Assembly: GCA_003117195.1 (NCBI GenBank) | Contig: BDSI01000022.1 | Coordinates: 867,752-931,751 of the forward strand | Direction of reading: 5' to 3' | From: Eudorina sp. 2006-703-Eu-15 | Lineage: Eukaryota > Chlorophyta > Chlorophyceae > Chlamydomonadales > Volvocaceae | Length of the DNA: 64,000 bases | Part shown: positions 1-16,927 of the stretch, one piece after another | How the letters are laid out: the number at the start of each line of letters is the position of its first letter | Position numbering within the stretch: position 1 is the stretch's first letter | Position numbers and translations under genes: made by a program | The notes under the pieces: model-generated | What the model was told of the DNA's origin: nothing | The model's input: only the letters and a program-made list of their open reading frames with translations | The model's database searches: none

Positions 1-299
1 CTGTTCTTTTGTTCAATCGTTCGCTCGTCTGTTCCGAACTGTGCAGAGCAACCGTGTGTACATGGCCTTTGAAGGCACGGACTTTCGTCCTGAAGGCCCC
101 CGTCGCTTGTAACCCTTCATGTATGCAGGACGAGCCGCCGCCTAACGTGATGAATGGCATCTGGGACCTGCGGCGCCCACCACTGGCACTGGCGGTCACA
201 TGTAAGCGATCAAACACTACCCTCCTAGGTCTCCCTCTGCTCTCTTGCCTACATCCCGAACCCGCTATTAATGTATTTGCTTAGCCCATAGTTCTCGTG

Positions 300-1086
300 C
301 CTGCACCCAACCCTGCCACGCGGTGACCCAACGTCCCCATGCAGACTTCCACACGCAAGGCCTCAGCTTTGGCACCGACCCTTGGGTCATCGACCTCCTG
401 CCGTCACCGACAGGACTCTCGCGCGCGGCGGTGTATGTCATGCTCACACGGTATGCGAAGGCGTCACACGTGCACCCCCTGCCGCCCCTCTATGAGCTCT
501 ATGAGCTCGGCACCGCCATCGCGAGGCGGCGCTGGCGGCGATGCACCCCCTGGATCCCCACCGGCCCAGCCTACGCCCGCTGCTGCTAAGCTGCCGGAGG
601 CAGCGCGCACTTTACGGGACTGCGCTCACATGGGTTTTGATTCGCTGTCCTTTATTTATGCCGTCGATCGAGGAGGCGACCCTAGAGGCTACCGCCACCC
701 GACACACTGACCTGGTGCACGAGCTGGATCGACGGTAGGGCACTAAGGACAGCAAATAAGGCCCATGCGAGTGTAGTCCAGTAAAGCACTCGCTGCCTCC
801 GGCAGCAGCTGTAGGGGGTGCAGGCTGGGCCTGCGGGGATCCAGGGGTTGCAACGCTGCCAGCACCGCCTCAAGACGGCGCCGAGAGCATAGAAGGGCCG
901 CAGGAGGTGCATGTGTGATGCTTTTGCATACCGTGTGAGCATGGCATACACTGCCGCGTGCGAGAGTCCTGTCGGTGATGGCAGGAGGTTGATGACCCAT
1001 GGGTCAGTGCCTAAGCTGAGGCCTTGGGTGTGGAAGTCTGCATGGGGACGCTGTGTCACCGCGTGGCAGGGTTGGGTGCAGGGCCT
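300..1086. repeat. Large foldback (inverted) repeat
   Basis: The left arm (about 300-683) and the right arm (about 727-1086) are imperfect reverse complements of each other with a short spacer of roughly 45 bases. Both arms therefore give near-identical conceptual peptides when read outward to inward, which explains the overlapping open frames here. I see no transposase and no certain target-site duplication. A foldback transposon or an inverted duplication are the best explanations. Each arm carries one copy of the GACCC-NN-GGGTC palindrome (377-388 and 994-1005). Confidence 0.8.
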
Positions 1087-1095
1087 GCACCCAAC

Positions 1096-3288
1096 CGCTA
1101 CATTGTGATGACAACCCGAGGATTGCATGCACGCAGCATTGTGGTGTGAGTCTGTGTGGCCAAGGCAGCCGACCCGCACCAGCTGGTAGTCATCCACGAC
1201 ATCAACAGCGCGCCAAGTCAACAGTGTTCATGCGACACCACCCACTCACAAGACTTGACTGGCTGCATGCCGTCATCTGCAACCGATTTGCCTCCTGTGC
1301 GGTGCTGCCCTCTCCTATGTCCTATCCGCGTCCGTTTGTTGGGCACGGCAAGCTGCCTTCCTGCACCGGTCGGTCAGCCTCTCGCCCCTTGGACGTTGGT
1401 CGCACCTCAGGTTCAACTCCAGCGAAGCGGCCCGTCTCCTCCGCAGGTACTCCATCAGCCTCCCGCCGCGTCCGTCGCTCGCTGTTGCGGGGCGGTCTGT
1501 TGCGGCCCGGACGCAACCCCGGCCAAGTGGCCCAAGCCTTGCAACCCGCCGCCACGTGACCCCAATCTGCTGAATCCCGGGTCGAAAAGCCCAGTAGTAC
1601 GCCTAGAGGGTATCCGAGACGGCGTTTTCCCTGCAACACCGCCCGCAACCCAACTACCCCGCGCGGAATTACCTCGGCTGCAGCTGCGACCCACTGACCG
1701 GCTCGCCCGATTGTTGCTTGGTAAGCTTCGTTGCATGGCTTGCATCGCACTACTGCGGCTTCCCCTGACGTCGAGCGAGTCGGCCGACGGGTTCGTCGAC
1801 AGCCACGAAACACCTCTTCCGAAACAAAGCTTTCCGGTCGGTCAACTTAACCTTTACTTACAATCAATCTCTTCGCAGTTTGTTGACGTCATCCGTGCAA
1901 CTGTTCCGAAACAACCACTCATAGTTAACTTTCTGTCGTACCGTGCATCCAGCCCAATCGATTTATTGCACACGAAACCTTATTTGTTATTCTGTTGGCT
2001 GGTACAGACGCACATGTAAATTCAGCGAGATGCCTGCACGTGTGCGCGGTACAGCAGCAGCTTTGCTATACGACTGCGCAGCTGTTGTATCACGCCATAC
2101 CCAGGATACTACAGCAGCCAACTCTTGAATTATTTGCTGCCCCGTGTCACTGCCATATGGTGCCTCTTATCGCTTTCACATGCAACTACTTGTCGCTTTC
2201 AGCTGGGGCCTGACATGAGGAAAATGAGGCCGTGATGTATCGCGACCCACGGGTCGTTGTTCTGCTAACGCTGGGTGCAGCATACCCGGCAACGGTGACA
2301 ATCTCATCACGACCTTCCTGCACTGAACCCCGAGCCATTGTAGTCACAGTCTTCTAGTTTGCTGCGTTGTCCGAGCGTGGTTATAACGTCATGCAGCCAA
2401 GGTGCAGGCAAAGCGACAGGGGTCGAACTGACTCCTCACATTCATGAAGCCCCTTGTCTTATTGCAAAATAATCATATTTGCTCAGCTCCAAAACCCAGC
2501 CAACATTACTTCGACTTATTATTAAGGATGTGACAGACAAGTGCACCTAAACACTCCCCGAACCCCCACACTACCAGGGAAACACCCCGTTCCTGAGAAC
2601 CAACCACGGCTCGGGATAAAGCCCGCTCAGGGGGAGTTAGCCACCAGGGCGCCCGCCCCTTGCAAAATTGCATTTCGGACACGCACAGACGGGGTTCTCC
2701 CCCTAGCCCTCAGAATGCATAAAGCAGAAAGAAAGAGAGAACCCCCTATCGGGTTCTCTTTGAGATTTCGTTCGTGCTTTCTTACGCTTTCTTCGGGAAA
2801 AGGACGGGTTGCGCCCTGCCGTGTTACGGAACGAGAGCGAGGAGGAGGGTGACGGGTGACGGGCACAGACGGGCATCGCCGGAATGGCTCGCTGCAGGGG
2901 GCTAGCGTGCATCCGATATCCAGCAGAGTTGCTGAACACGTTTATAAATTTTCAGACTATGGGATGGGATTGCCAAAAACGTGCTTGACAACAGCACATT
3001 ACTAAGGGTTCCACTGTCTGTACGACAAACTTCCAGATGATATATAATACAGTCGAAACGGACAGCTACGCACGGACTTCCAATCTGACAGGGAGCTGCT
3101 TTCCGCACCATAGCCGTCCAAGCAATTTGTCTCGACAATCGACGGCTCCCATCTCCAATGCTTATGAAAGTAAATTATTTATTTGTCAAACACCCATAGA
3201 TGACCATTTCTTGAGAAAGGGCACAAATCCTCCGGGGCCGGCGGGCGCCGGCCCCCGTCTTGTAGAGGAAAGGCTTGCCACATTCACG
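1096..3288. other. Intergenic, no gene recognised
   Basis: Several open frames exist but none has recognisable motifs or consistent splice structure. Composition changes from GC-rich at the left to AT-richer after about 1850. A palindrome GACCCACGGGTC lies at 2244-2255, and a strong hairpin-forming palindrome built on GAGAGAACCC/GGGTTCTCTT lies at about 2736-2762. The segment just before 3289 presumably holds the METTL5 promoter and 5' UTR, but I could not identify a TATA box. Confidence 0.5.
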
Positions 3289-7541
<4,253 letters not shown>

Positions 7542-7951
7542 GCTTGAGCGAGAGGACGAGGAGCAAGCGAAGGAAAATATGGAAGGAGAAGACGATGACT
7601 CATGACGTGAGGAGTGAAGTTGCACGTTCGCAAGCCGTGGTATGAGTTTGACTGTCCCCGCACAACATCGCAGAGGGGACGTAAGAGCTTGGTGATTGTG
7701 AGAAAGGGACCAAACGTGCCGCGAACGGCGCTTCTGGCTGCGGGTACCGTTGCGGTTGCCGTGCGATGCTGCGATCACATGCACATGGCGAGATGGGTCT
7801 CAATCTCTCAAACGCGACTATTAACCAGTACTGCTGGGGCTGCGGATGTTCAAGGACCAAATGAACGTCCAAATGGCTCCTTGCACATCCGTGTGCCGGT
7901 GACAACGACATCCCTGTGACCGTTGTGCAGCACCCGAGTCTTCACCTTTTT

Positions 7952-7993
7952 GGGCGGGGCCCCAGCGCGAAGCGCGTTCGGGGGGCCCCGCCC
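7952..7993. repeat. GC-rich hairpin
   Basis: GGGCGGGGCCCC (7952-7963) pairs with GGGGCCCCGCCC (7982-7993) around an 18-base loop that itself contains AGCGCG/CGCGTT-like symmetry. It is an island in AT-rich intergenic DNA. A related GC block occurs at 8874-8887. Confidence 0.85.
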
Positions 7994-8494
7994 CGTAGGG
8001 TTGCCCCTGTCCGTGTGTGTGTGCGTGCGCCGTGCGTGGGTAACGGCAAAACGTTCATTATCCGCTAAACTAATTCGCAATGGTTGTCATTCGCAATTTG
8101 TCCTCTATTGCAAGGTATTCTTGGTTAGACTGAAAAAAATTCTTTGCGCACAAACGGTCAAAGTAAAGCTCCGCGGTCTCCATGGACCCGAGTCAACATC
8201 CACCCAACGCCTCTCGCGCTCATGTTTGTTGCAACAGGTGCCGCGTGATGAATACTTGGATTAAAAATGGGCGGCGTGTGCTAAATTGAACTTCCATAGT
8301 GTTCTGATGTTTGAACATCAAGATGCCACCAACACCAAGATTTGCCTTTCTGTTTTGCCAGATGAATACAATTTAACATTATGTATTGAAACAAAGTTTC
8401 AAGATGCAAAGGGATAGCATACCGAGTACCAACGAGTTTCGATGGCCGAAGTCCGGGTCTCTTTTCGCACCCTGTTCTTGCCTTATATTTGCTA

Positions 8495-8499
8495 TGTAA
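8495..8499 (+). promoter_or_regulatory. Candidate TGTAA poly(A) signal for METTL5
   Basis: TGTAA is the usual polyadenylation signal of volvocine algae. This is the first plus-strand copy I found after the METTL5 stop codon, about 950 bases downstream. The distance is long, so the assignment is tentative. Confidence 0.25.
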
Positions 8500-9320
8500 C
8501 TATTGATAGCAAACTTTAGAGGTTCACGTCTGCTGCGGGCGTGCAACTGAAGGGCTGCATGCTTGCCGACGGACCAAACAATTACAGTTTCAGGGCAAAA
8601 CAAGAATGCTTCAAGCTTGCTATGTGATCATCTGCTTGACAGACGGATGCGGTAGTGCAGAGGCGTCTAGCGTTACGATACGGTGACCGCCGTCGCCGGC
8701 GGCGCGTACTGCAGGATGGTTTCGGGGCTGCCGACGTGTTTGGGCTTGGTGAATCTATGCACGCCAATCCACCTTCAACATCAACGATACCCCCAATGGT
8801 AACCTTTCACTCTCTCACACTGTTGCGCGGTAATAGAGTTTTCGTTCTAAAGCAACCGGCCCATACGGATTGTGGGGGGCCCCGCCCTTTTTCCGGCTTC
8901 AAGGAAGCCGACCCCTACTTGTCTGTTATATAATGCGTTGCTCTTAAATTTGGAGTTATAATTAACCTCGTACTTTTGAGGCCGTCACCTTCACCACCCG
9001 AGACTATCACCATCAATATCAGGAAAAGCTTGCGTACGATGGCGGTTGTTCTTTAATAAGACGACTGTACCAAGGAGCTTTCTGCACGATGATAATAATC
9101 ATATAGGGTGGCTTACTTGTGCCTTAATGCGTGCGTGGTTTGGCACGGTTTGGTGTTGTAGTCTTTGGAAGCTCCCGCGATGGTTTCGGGGCGTCGCGTC
9201 CTCGGCCTCTCCTTTCGCGACCCAAGATATATTACCACTGGTTGACCAAACCTTGCCGTTACCGAACCATTTGTTCTTTTCCTGTCAGTTTATTGTACGT
9301 CGCTCTCCGGGTATCAAAGA

Positions 9321-11343
9321 ATGCTGCAAGTCTCTGGCCTCAATCGGGTGGCGCTGCCGCGGCACGCGCGCAAGCAAGCCTGCCGCCAGGCTCGATTCCC
9401 AACATGCCGCTCAGCTCAGCAAGAGGGTTCCACCAGCGTTTCAACGCTTGAGCGGTCGGCTGCGGACGAAAACGATGATGCCAAGGTAATTGAACCGACG
9501 TCAAAATTGCAGTTTTGGATGGCAGCTTTTGTTTTACGCCACGGTGAACCACGTTTTATACTTACGCTTTTCACATCATTCACAGATGAAGGCGACGCTT
9601 TCCACGCTTGACGCACTGCTCGGGTCTCAAGACTCGGTAAGCGTCTGCCCTGCCATGCGATAGCTCCCCTAACTCGTGGCACCCTCTGATCATTTCGAAG
9701 ATGCGTAATCCCCAAACCTGTCTCCCGCAACCCACAACCCCGACACGCAGCCGACGCCCACCTCCCAGCGGGCGACGTCCTCCGCCTCCGCCTCCACCAG
9801 CGGCAGAAGCGGCCCCGCCCCCGCAAGGCAACCTGCCCCGACGCCTTCCCAGGGCGGCTTCAAGCTGCCTTCTCTCCCCGTGAGCGATAACTCAAGCAGC
9901 AGCAGCAGCAGCCCCAAGCGCAAGCCTGCGGGCCTTTCGTTTGATCAGGTCATGGGTTTCTCGGGACTGGCTCCGGAGGTCATCAACGGCCGGGCAGCGA
10001 GTGAGTTGGCGGCCGTCCGCGGGGACTTAAAGGGGCGGCCTCCATGTCCGCCGCGCTGTTGGGTAGAGAGCTCAAGCGGTGCTCGAGAAATGCCACGTGG
10101 CCTTCGAGTCATAGTTGTGATGGAGGACAGGCGGGGAAGAAGTGGGGACCTGTGCCTTCCCTGCTGCGCTGCCGGTGGCATGCGCTGCATGCTTCCAAAA
10201 CTTCTGGCCGCCCGCTGCCGCCTTCTAACACAGCCATTCAAAACCCATCTCACCAGCCCGGAATCCCCCAGCCCTTGTACGTGAAATTGTGGACGTGGCT
10301 GTGCGCCAGCAACCGGTTGTACCTGCCATTTCCCTCAAAGCACATTTCCCACGCACCCTCCCTCCCGGTCGCACCCTTCCCTTCATGTGCGCAGTGATCG
10401 GGTTCTTCATCGCAATCTCCAACGAGCTCAAGACCGGGGAGAGCGTGTTCGCCCAGATGGTGTCCGGCGGTGCGGCGCAGGTGAGCCGTCGGTGAGCCGC
10501 CGCAAGGCGCAAAACCCACACACGCGCACCCACCCGCCACACGCGCACCCACCCGCCACACGCGCACCCACCCGCCACACGCGCACGCCGTCACCAACCG
10601 AGAGCCGCGCACTTTCCCTAGATGTTGGTGTTGTATGTGAATGTTTTGGTTCGGTGCGGCCTTGTTTGCTTGTTTGCTTGCAGGCGCTCATCGTCATCTT
10701 GGCGGTCACGGTGGCGTCCTTCGCACCGGCCATCCTGGTGAGAAGCGCGCGGCGCACGGCACCTCCATTCCCATGTCCCTCCTCCTTGAGGAGGAAGCGG
10801 TCCCGCGTTTGGATCTTGGAAGGCCCTCGCAGTAGGCAGAGGCGCCGGGGACATTCAGCGGCTTGTCGAGCCTTTGTCTTGAGGATCTCCGGCCGCCAAG
10901 CGCCAAGCGCCAACCCAAACCACGTGTATGGACGGGATCTGCCTTTTACACATCCCAGGGACGGGTTCCCCCATGCTTCCCACTTGACAATGTCTGTGCC
11001 ATGTTTCCCGTTCAAACTCACCCAACGCACACCCGCAACGAGACCTGCGCTGAGCCCCGTGCGCACGGATCAGGTCGGGGTGCGGTGTCTAGGTTTGCTT
11101 TCGTTGCCAGAACGATTTCCCCCATCACCTTCCTGCCAACCCATAAACTGCCCCGGCTGACCCAACCCCATTCTTCAGGGCAACCCCCTGGATGAGGTGT
11201 TCAACAAGGCGCCTAAGAAGATGAAGGAGTGGGGCCCCTTCACCGCCGCCGCGGAGGGCCTCAACGGCCGCCTAGCGATGTTGGGTATCGCGCTGCTCAT
11301 CTTCTTCGAGGGCGCAGGGTCCACTGCCTTCTTCCTCAACTGA
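9321..11343 (+). CDS. ELIP: Early light-inducible protein (ELIP), chloroplast
   Basis: Exons: 9321-9485, 9586-9636, 9751-10000, 10395-10480, 10684-10737, 11179-11343; phases agree and give about 256 residues. The N-terminus (MLQVSGLNRVALPRHARK...) is rich in Arg, Ala and Ser and looks like a plastid transit peptide, followed by a Ser/Pro/Gln-rich linker. Three membrane helices follow. Helix 1 contains EVINGRAAM and helix 3 contains EGLNGRLAM, the ExxNxRxxM chlorophyll-binding signature of the LHC superfamily. Helix 2 is ALIVILAVTVASFAPAIL. The order and spacing fit ELIPs, thylakoid proteins that bind pigment under light stress. A one-helix or LHC antenna protein is excluded by having exactly three helices with this linker. 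Light-stress induction is family knowledge and was not read from the promoter. Confidence 0.88.
10518..10586 (+). repeat. 19-bp minisatellite in ELIP intron 4
   Basis: About four tandem copies of CACACGCGCACCCACCCGC lie between ELIP exons 4 and 5. Confidence 0.9.
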
Positions 11344-14221
11344 ACCTTGCGTGTCTTATGTGCTGCCCTGCGTGTCTTATGTGCTGCCAGCAAAATAGAA
11401 CCGTGTTTTTCTTTTGACCATGTGCCAAGGTTGTTGGTGGGCATGGAGGCATTAGGAGGGCAGGCCGATGCGAGCAACCTCGAGTGGGTGGCCGTGTTGG
11501 CGTCTGGACCGTAGATACGCGGGCAGGGGGTCATATATGACGATGTTTACATCGAGTGAGCTGCACGGAGGTGCGTGTGTTTGTGAGAGGGGCGTGTTGA
11601 GCGAGAACTTGGTGAGCTGTTTTACTGAGGGGTCCTGGCAGTAGATCCGGACACGAATCCGGCGACGAGTGGGAGAGGAGAGCGAGAGCATGAGAGAACG
11701 TGTTCGGGAGAGGTACGACTAGGCGCGGGACGATTGCATGAAATTGTCCGTATGTGGTGCCCAGACTCGTCAAACTGGGCCATGAGCAGGAGGGAAGAGG
11801 TTCTGTACCGTGCTTGTAAGCCAGACGAGCACGTGGAAAAGGATGTGCTCGACGCATACGATGGCGATGTAAGGTTGCGGTTTATCGACACCTTTCATGT
11901 TTAATGCGTAAACAGGTCATTCGATCGTAGCCATGGCCGTGAAAGTAGTACCTGAATATCGTTTACATCAGGAAGACTAATAGTTACAGTCCCTCTCCAT
12001 AGCATTCAGCTACACGTGCCGTACAGACCGCACAATCACACAACTGGAACTCACACCTCATTATATTAAATTATACATACAGCAACACCGTCAACCATCC
12101 ACCAAAACAACAACCACCCAGAATCAAACTGACTGGTTACGTAACTATATGAGAGGGTAGTTGTGTACATTTCAGAGGCGACAGTGCAACCCCCGACTGT
12201 CCGCGGTCGCCATGCCCGCGGCGCACTGTGCCCTTGGCAATCGTGGGTGCTGCATGGGTCGCAGGTTACGACCGCGGTGGTGAGTGTCCGTCACAAGACC
12301 GCAGTCAAAACCCCCCGCCCCTGACTGACCCCCCCCCCACAACCTTCACATCAAATCTTTTTCCGAAACCAACCGAGCAGCACAACCCGAACCTGGGAAT
12401 ACATCACTTGCAGTGAATCACAACACCCGCGAGCGTCTCGGCGGGGGGTGCAACCACATGAAGCTCTCGCTCAGTCCAGCACAGCACCAGCGCCCTTTGG
12501 ACCATGCAGCGAATGCTACAACGACTGACATTGCATCGACCCGACAGCAGATCGGCATCGCAGGACCCGGACCCGGACCCGGGGGTTCGGTTCAACTGCC
12601 CGGGTTCAAGGCTCAAGTTGTTCCTCCAACTACGCCGCGTCCTATTGTTTGCGTCTTGTATGCTCGGCATTCGCACACCTTCCATACGTCTGAAGACGGG
12701 CGGGATCTCCGCCCCCAGCGTGGAGCCCAACCTTCTTGACCATGGCTTAAGCAAAGCCCTTGTGCCAAATCCGTACTACCTTGCGAGCCACCGTCACACC
12801 CCCACCCATGCATTCTCAGCAGCATACCTGCGCGCCGCCGTCTCTGGTCGGCGCCCAGCCCACCACCAGCCAGCGCCACCACCACAGGGCTCCCGGGGCA
12901 TGCCGCTACGAGCAGAACCCAGTGCCGCTGCATCACACGCCCAAATATTAAGGCGTGACCAGCAGCCCCAGCCTCGCTCAAGCCGAACCCGACGCCGCTT
13001 CCCGGTCCCGCCCACCCGCCCGTCGTTATGCCCCACGTTTATTTGGAGAATTAGTGGCGCCAACACGTGTCCTCCGCTTCTCCATTACTGCTCATTCCTC
13101 GTAACGAACGCAGCATAAGAAACGCACAGACAGCACGCCTCGGCCCATCGCGCGAAGGCTTGCCGCCCAACCAACTAACACCGACTCCGCGATCCCTCCC
13201 GTCAACATCCGCTCGCGTCCTGATCTCAATCGGCCACCAGCGCGGCCTCCATACCAGCAGAAGTGGGAGTAAGGACCATCGGCCACACACAGCTCAGCCG
13301 AATGCGCTTAGAAACGCAGTGGCGCGCAGCGAAAGACGCATACACATCATGAAGGTCAAAGAATAGCACCAAGCCGGCACAATGAAATTCTTCTCCATCT
13401 CCAAACACCCGAAAGCTCAGACCCAAACCGCGTCAGCGCCCGTGCAGGCTTGTGCAGTGCCATCATTCCCTGCTCATCATTCCCTGCCATCAAACCCTGA
13501 TCAACCCTGCTGCCAAGAGCTGACGCCCACGCATCAAGCCTGCAGCAGGCATATCCGTGTACGGCACCAACACATGCAGGACCCAACGCTGCAGCCAAGA
13601 ATCCCCATCCGCACAACCAATCAGCAATCATTCTTCACGTTGACAACCCGACACCGGTAGCATGCTTAAGAATTGAGCCGCGCCGACAGCTGCAACCGGA
13701 CACAGGCCGATACGATAAGGCATCACAAACCATTCAAAGACATGGCCGCGGCCGATGCCCAACGAGCTGCTGCATGTGAAAACGAGGTGCATGTGAAGAG
13801 GGCGGCGAGGTCCATGTGATCAGGGCGGCGCGGCACATGAGCATCCCGTCATTCCTCTTTCCCGGGAACCCAACCGCTTCCGCGGACCGGGTATCACCCC
13901 GGGCATCACCCAATGCGAATAACGAACACAGACCATGGCCTGTTAGTGGGTTACGAAAGCCGCGCGGCACCGCCCGCCCGCCTACCACTGTCCGCGGGGT
14001 CTCGGCTACTTCGTCACAGCCTAGTAACCTTTGTGGCGTGAGCAAGACGTAGCTTTTCTTTTTGTCAGCAACATCGGTCATGAAAGTTTGTTTTGATGCA
14101 TTTGATACGAGCGAGCAACAACCGAGCGCGCGACAAAAAGTGCACCCCGCCTACACAACAAACAACCAATTTGACCACAGGGCCAACACCATTCTTTGCG
14201 CGGGTCCAGACACAACCCAGC
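11344..14221. other. Intergenic, no gene recognised
   Basis: This is the tail-to-tail space between ELIP (+) and the alpha/beta hydrolase (-). It should hold both 3' UTRs. Short open frames occur on both strands, but none shows a domain, transit peptide or consistent splice pattern. An AT-rich block is centred near 12050-12170. Confidence 0.5.
11815..11819 (+). promoter_or_regulatory. Candidate TGTAA poly(A) signal for ELIP
   Basis: This TGTAA lies about 470 bases after the ELIP stop codon, a normal 3' UTR length for volvocine algae. Confidence 0.4.
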
Positions 14222-16927
14222 TCAGCGCCGCACCGACTGCGTCCGCCACTGCTTCAGGTCGCTGCCACTGCCGAACGACGGGGCGAGAATGTCGTACAGG
14301 CCCAGCGGGTTGTCCGCGTGCACCCAGTGGCCGCTGTTATGCAGCAGGTGGACGCCATGTCCCGCCCCGGCGATGGTCGCCTCGTCCGGACCGCCCCAGC
14401 GAAACGTGCTCCGCTCCGCCTGCGGTGGAATTTGACATGAACTCGAATCAAGCGACGCGTCCGTATGACACCACTCCGCAGGGAAACAGGGCCGTAAGCC
14501 GCATTACACAGAACCGTCAGGGCCGAGGGAACCCACAGCTTGCCGTGTGGCTGGTGAGCGAAGCTTCCGAATCTGTACAATAACACTCCGTGAATCAGTG
14601 GCACGAGGTCATACCCGGCCGACAGTCTGTGGGATCTTGGGCGCGGGATGGGAAGGTGGCGTTTGCCCTACTACTCCCACGTGGGGATACGCGCATGCGG
14701 CGCATCTTGGCGCTCGCCCCATCCGCATCACCGCCCTCGCAGCTTACCTTGACGAAGTCCAGCTTGAGCCCCTCCGGTGGCCGCTGCACCACGTCCCAAA
14801 GCTCCGTGGACTCGTACGAGCTGTGAAGGGCCGCAGACAGCACGGATGGCCGAGTCAGTCGTGACGGGCAGAAACCCGATGACGTCGGATGCATCCCTCC
14901 AGCAACCCTCTCGCCGCACTTCACGAGAGAATCATTCGACCCCACTGCCCTTCATTCTCACCTGTACAGTTCGGCAATGCCGTCAAGGTCGAAGGTCCAG
15001 GAGAGGTTACCCGGCCCATAGGCCCCCGGCCGGAGATTCGTCACAACCCAGCGCGCAACACCGACGGAGAACCCTGCCAGGGGATGTGGAAGAAAACGGC
15101 ACAATTTTGAATACGTCCGGCGCAGTTGGTGTCCGCGTCATGCCCCAAAGTGGCGTGTTCAGTACGCAGGCGCGCGATATATGTGTGATGCTCGCGCCCT
15201 GACTGAAAGGTATACGCCAGCCGGGCGGGTCCCCCCGTCCACCTTCATCAACCTTCGTGCCCCCTTGACCTACATCTTCCGCACCCATGCCTGCACCTTT
15301 CCCTCTGACTGCCCAAACCTGCCGCCCTGTCTCGTACCCAGAGCGTACCTGCCCGCACCACCCTATCGATGACGTCATTGCGGCTGGCGACCGGCATTGG
15401 GATGGAGCGGAGAAACTTGATGAGCTTGCCCGGATGGTCGCCGCTCTCCTGGGTGCCACCCCCGTTCCGCACCTGGCCGGGCAGGGAGTCAAGCACCCAA
15501 ACCTGCACCGGCCGCGGCAGGCGCTGCGGAAACTGCTTCACCATACTCATGACGACCTTGCCACCGAACGAGTGGCCAATGAGCACCCGTGGAAAGAGGC
15601 GCAGCTTCCGCAGCAGGTCCAGGATGTCGCCGCTTGCCGTGTGCACACCATGGGGGCCGGCGGGGCGGGTGGGCAGGTTCGCAGACTCTCCATGGCAGCG
15701 CAGGTCCACCATCAGCACTTGCCAGCTGGGGAAACCCTGCGAGCCCGGAAGAGGCGGTCAAGAGATTAGCGCACAGGGAATGAGCAGCTGTTACAGCACG
15801 GCGGGGAACGGGTCCACTGGCCCCCAAGGCGATTCCAGGGCAATGTCGAGAAGCCGTGCAGCGCCAAGCACATCGACCCTCAATTCCACAACGCACGCCT
15901 ACGAGTCCTTGCTCTCGGAGTCCTACCTCCACGAGCATCTTCGCGAAGCTGCTCATGTTCTTCCGATTGCCCAGGATGCCGTGCACCATGACCGCTGTGG
16001 GAGGCGCCTGCTGCTGGCTGGGGTGATATCCACGGGCCTGTACCATCGGCATACGGGGCAAGGAGCACCACAGAACGCAAGTCAGTCGTGCCGGTGCGAA
16101 GACGGCGAGAGATTGTTGCTTTGGGCCCGCCTCGTGTTGTTGGGCGAGGAGCATGAGCTCAACCCAGCGAGGCAGCGGTGGGCGCCTGCCGTACACGCCG
16201 CCCGTCCTCCTAGCGTTCCACGCGTCAAAACGATGTGATGCCGGCGTTCAACACGTGCAACGATATACCGCGTCAGAAATAACGACAAGGTCTGTCGCAT
16301 CGGGTACGCAAAGGTGATAGGCAAAACAGGGTGACAAATGGGAGGCAATACAGCACATACATCAACCAGATGAAGATAGCGCAGGGCTACCATACGACAT
16401 GGCACCTCGTCCACTCCGACCAGGGTCGAAACGCTTAGGTGCCCCCAGCTGCCCCGGAATCAAGCCCATCGCTTACCAGTGGGCCTTGATAAAGCTCATA
16501 AGCCTGCGTAACGCATGGAGGCAACGCGCGTACGCTTCGGTAAGGTAACTCGCGAGAAGGTCGATCATAAAGGCTTCATCAGAGACCTTTCACAACATTA
16601 AAGCAACGCTTCCGAAGCCAACCTCACTTAAATTCATTTGCAGACTTACAATAGACGTATCAAGGTTGAGCTCGTCATAGGAGATAGTGTGCGCTGAATT
16701 TGTCTCAGGCGCAGCAACAGCCCGGCCAGGCGCCGTTAGCAGACCAGCTGAGCATACCAAGCGAGCCTGCACAAACAGTCACGTTTGGTGAGAAGAACAG
16801 CCCTCTCAAGGTTCGCAACGCAAAAACGAATATGCACCTGGCGACCATAACGCCCGTTCCGTCCCGAACTGTTACGCAGTCGCGTTTGAGCAGTAGAAGG
16901 TGCCGCAGGCAGGACAAGCCGTGCCAT
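14222..16927 (-). CDS. Alpha/beta hydrolase, ABHD11/plant organellar type
   Basis: Exons on the minus strand: 16927-16838, 16766-16650, 16037-15927, 15736-15349, 15073-14962, 14820-14748, 14419-14222. All phases fit, giving about 362 residues. Residues 1-65 are Arg/Ala/Ser-rich and look like an organellar transit peptide. The hydrolase fold follows: MVHGILGNRKN (oxyanion HG), VDLRCHGES, the nucleophile elbow GHSFGG (Ser about 162), VLDSLPGQV, FDLDGIAELY, and the catalytic His in NSGHWVHAD (about 328). The pattern resembles plant organelle hydrolases related to ABHD11; the substrate is not predictable. An upstream in-frame ATG at 16954 would add nine residues, so the start is uncertain by that amount. 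Confidence 0.87.

Larger units (their letters stand above)
7542..9320. other. Intergenic with GC palindromes in AT-rich DNA
   Basis: No gene was recognised. A GC hairpin sits at 7952-7993 (GGGCGGGGCCCC pairs with GGGGCCCCGCCC). A second GC cluster at 8874-8910 shares GGGGGGCCCCGCCC and has its own CGGCTTC/GAAGCCG hairpin. The remaining DNA (8040-9060) is clearly AT-richer than the exons on either side. The left part presumably includes the METTL5 3' UTR and the right part the ELIP promoter. Confidence 0.5.

Noticed and set aside
323..1221. Two similar open frames beginning TQRPHADFHTQG on opposite strands
   Set aside because: They are the two arms of one inverted repeat. Composition and lack of motifs give no support for a protein.
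1156..2019. 287-codon plus-strand frame
   Set aside because: No recognisable motif, no splice logic, and composition shifts midway; insufficient support for a gene.
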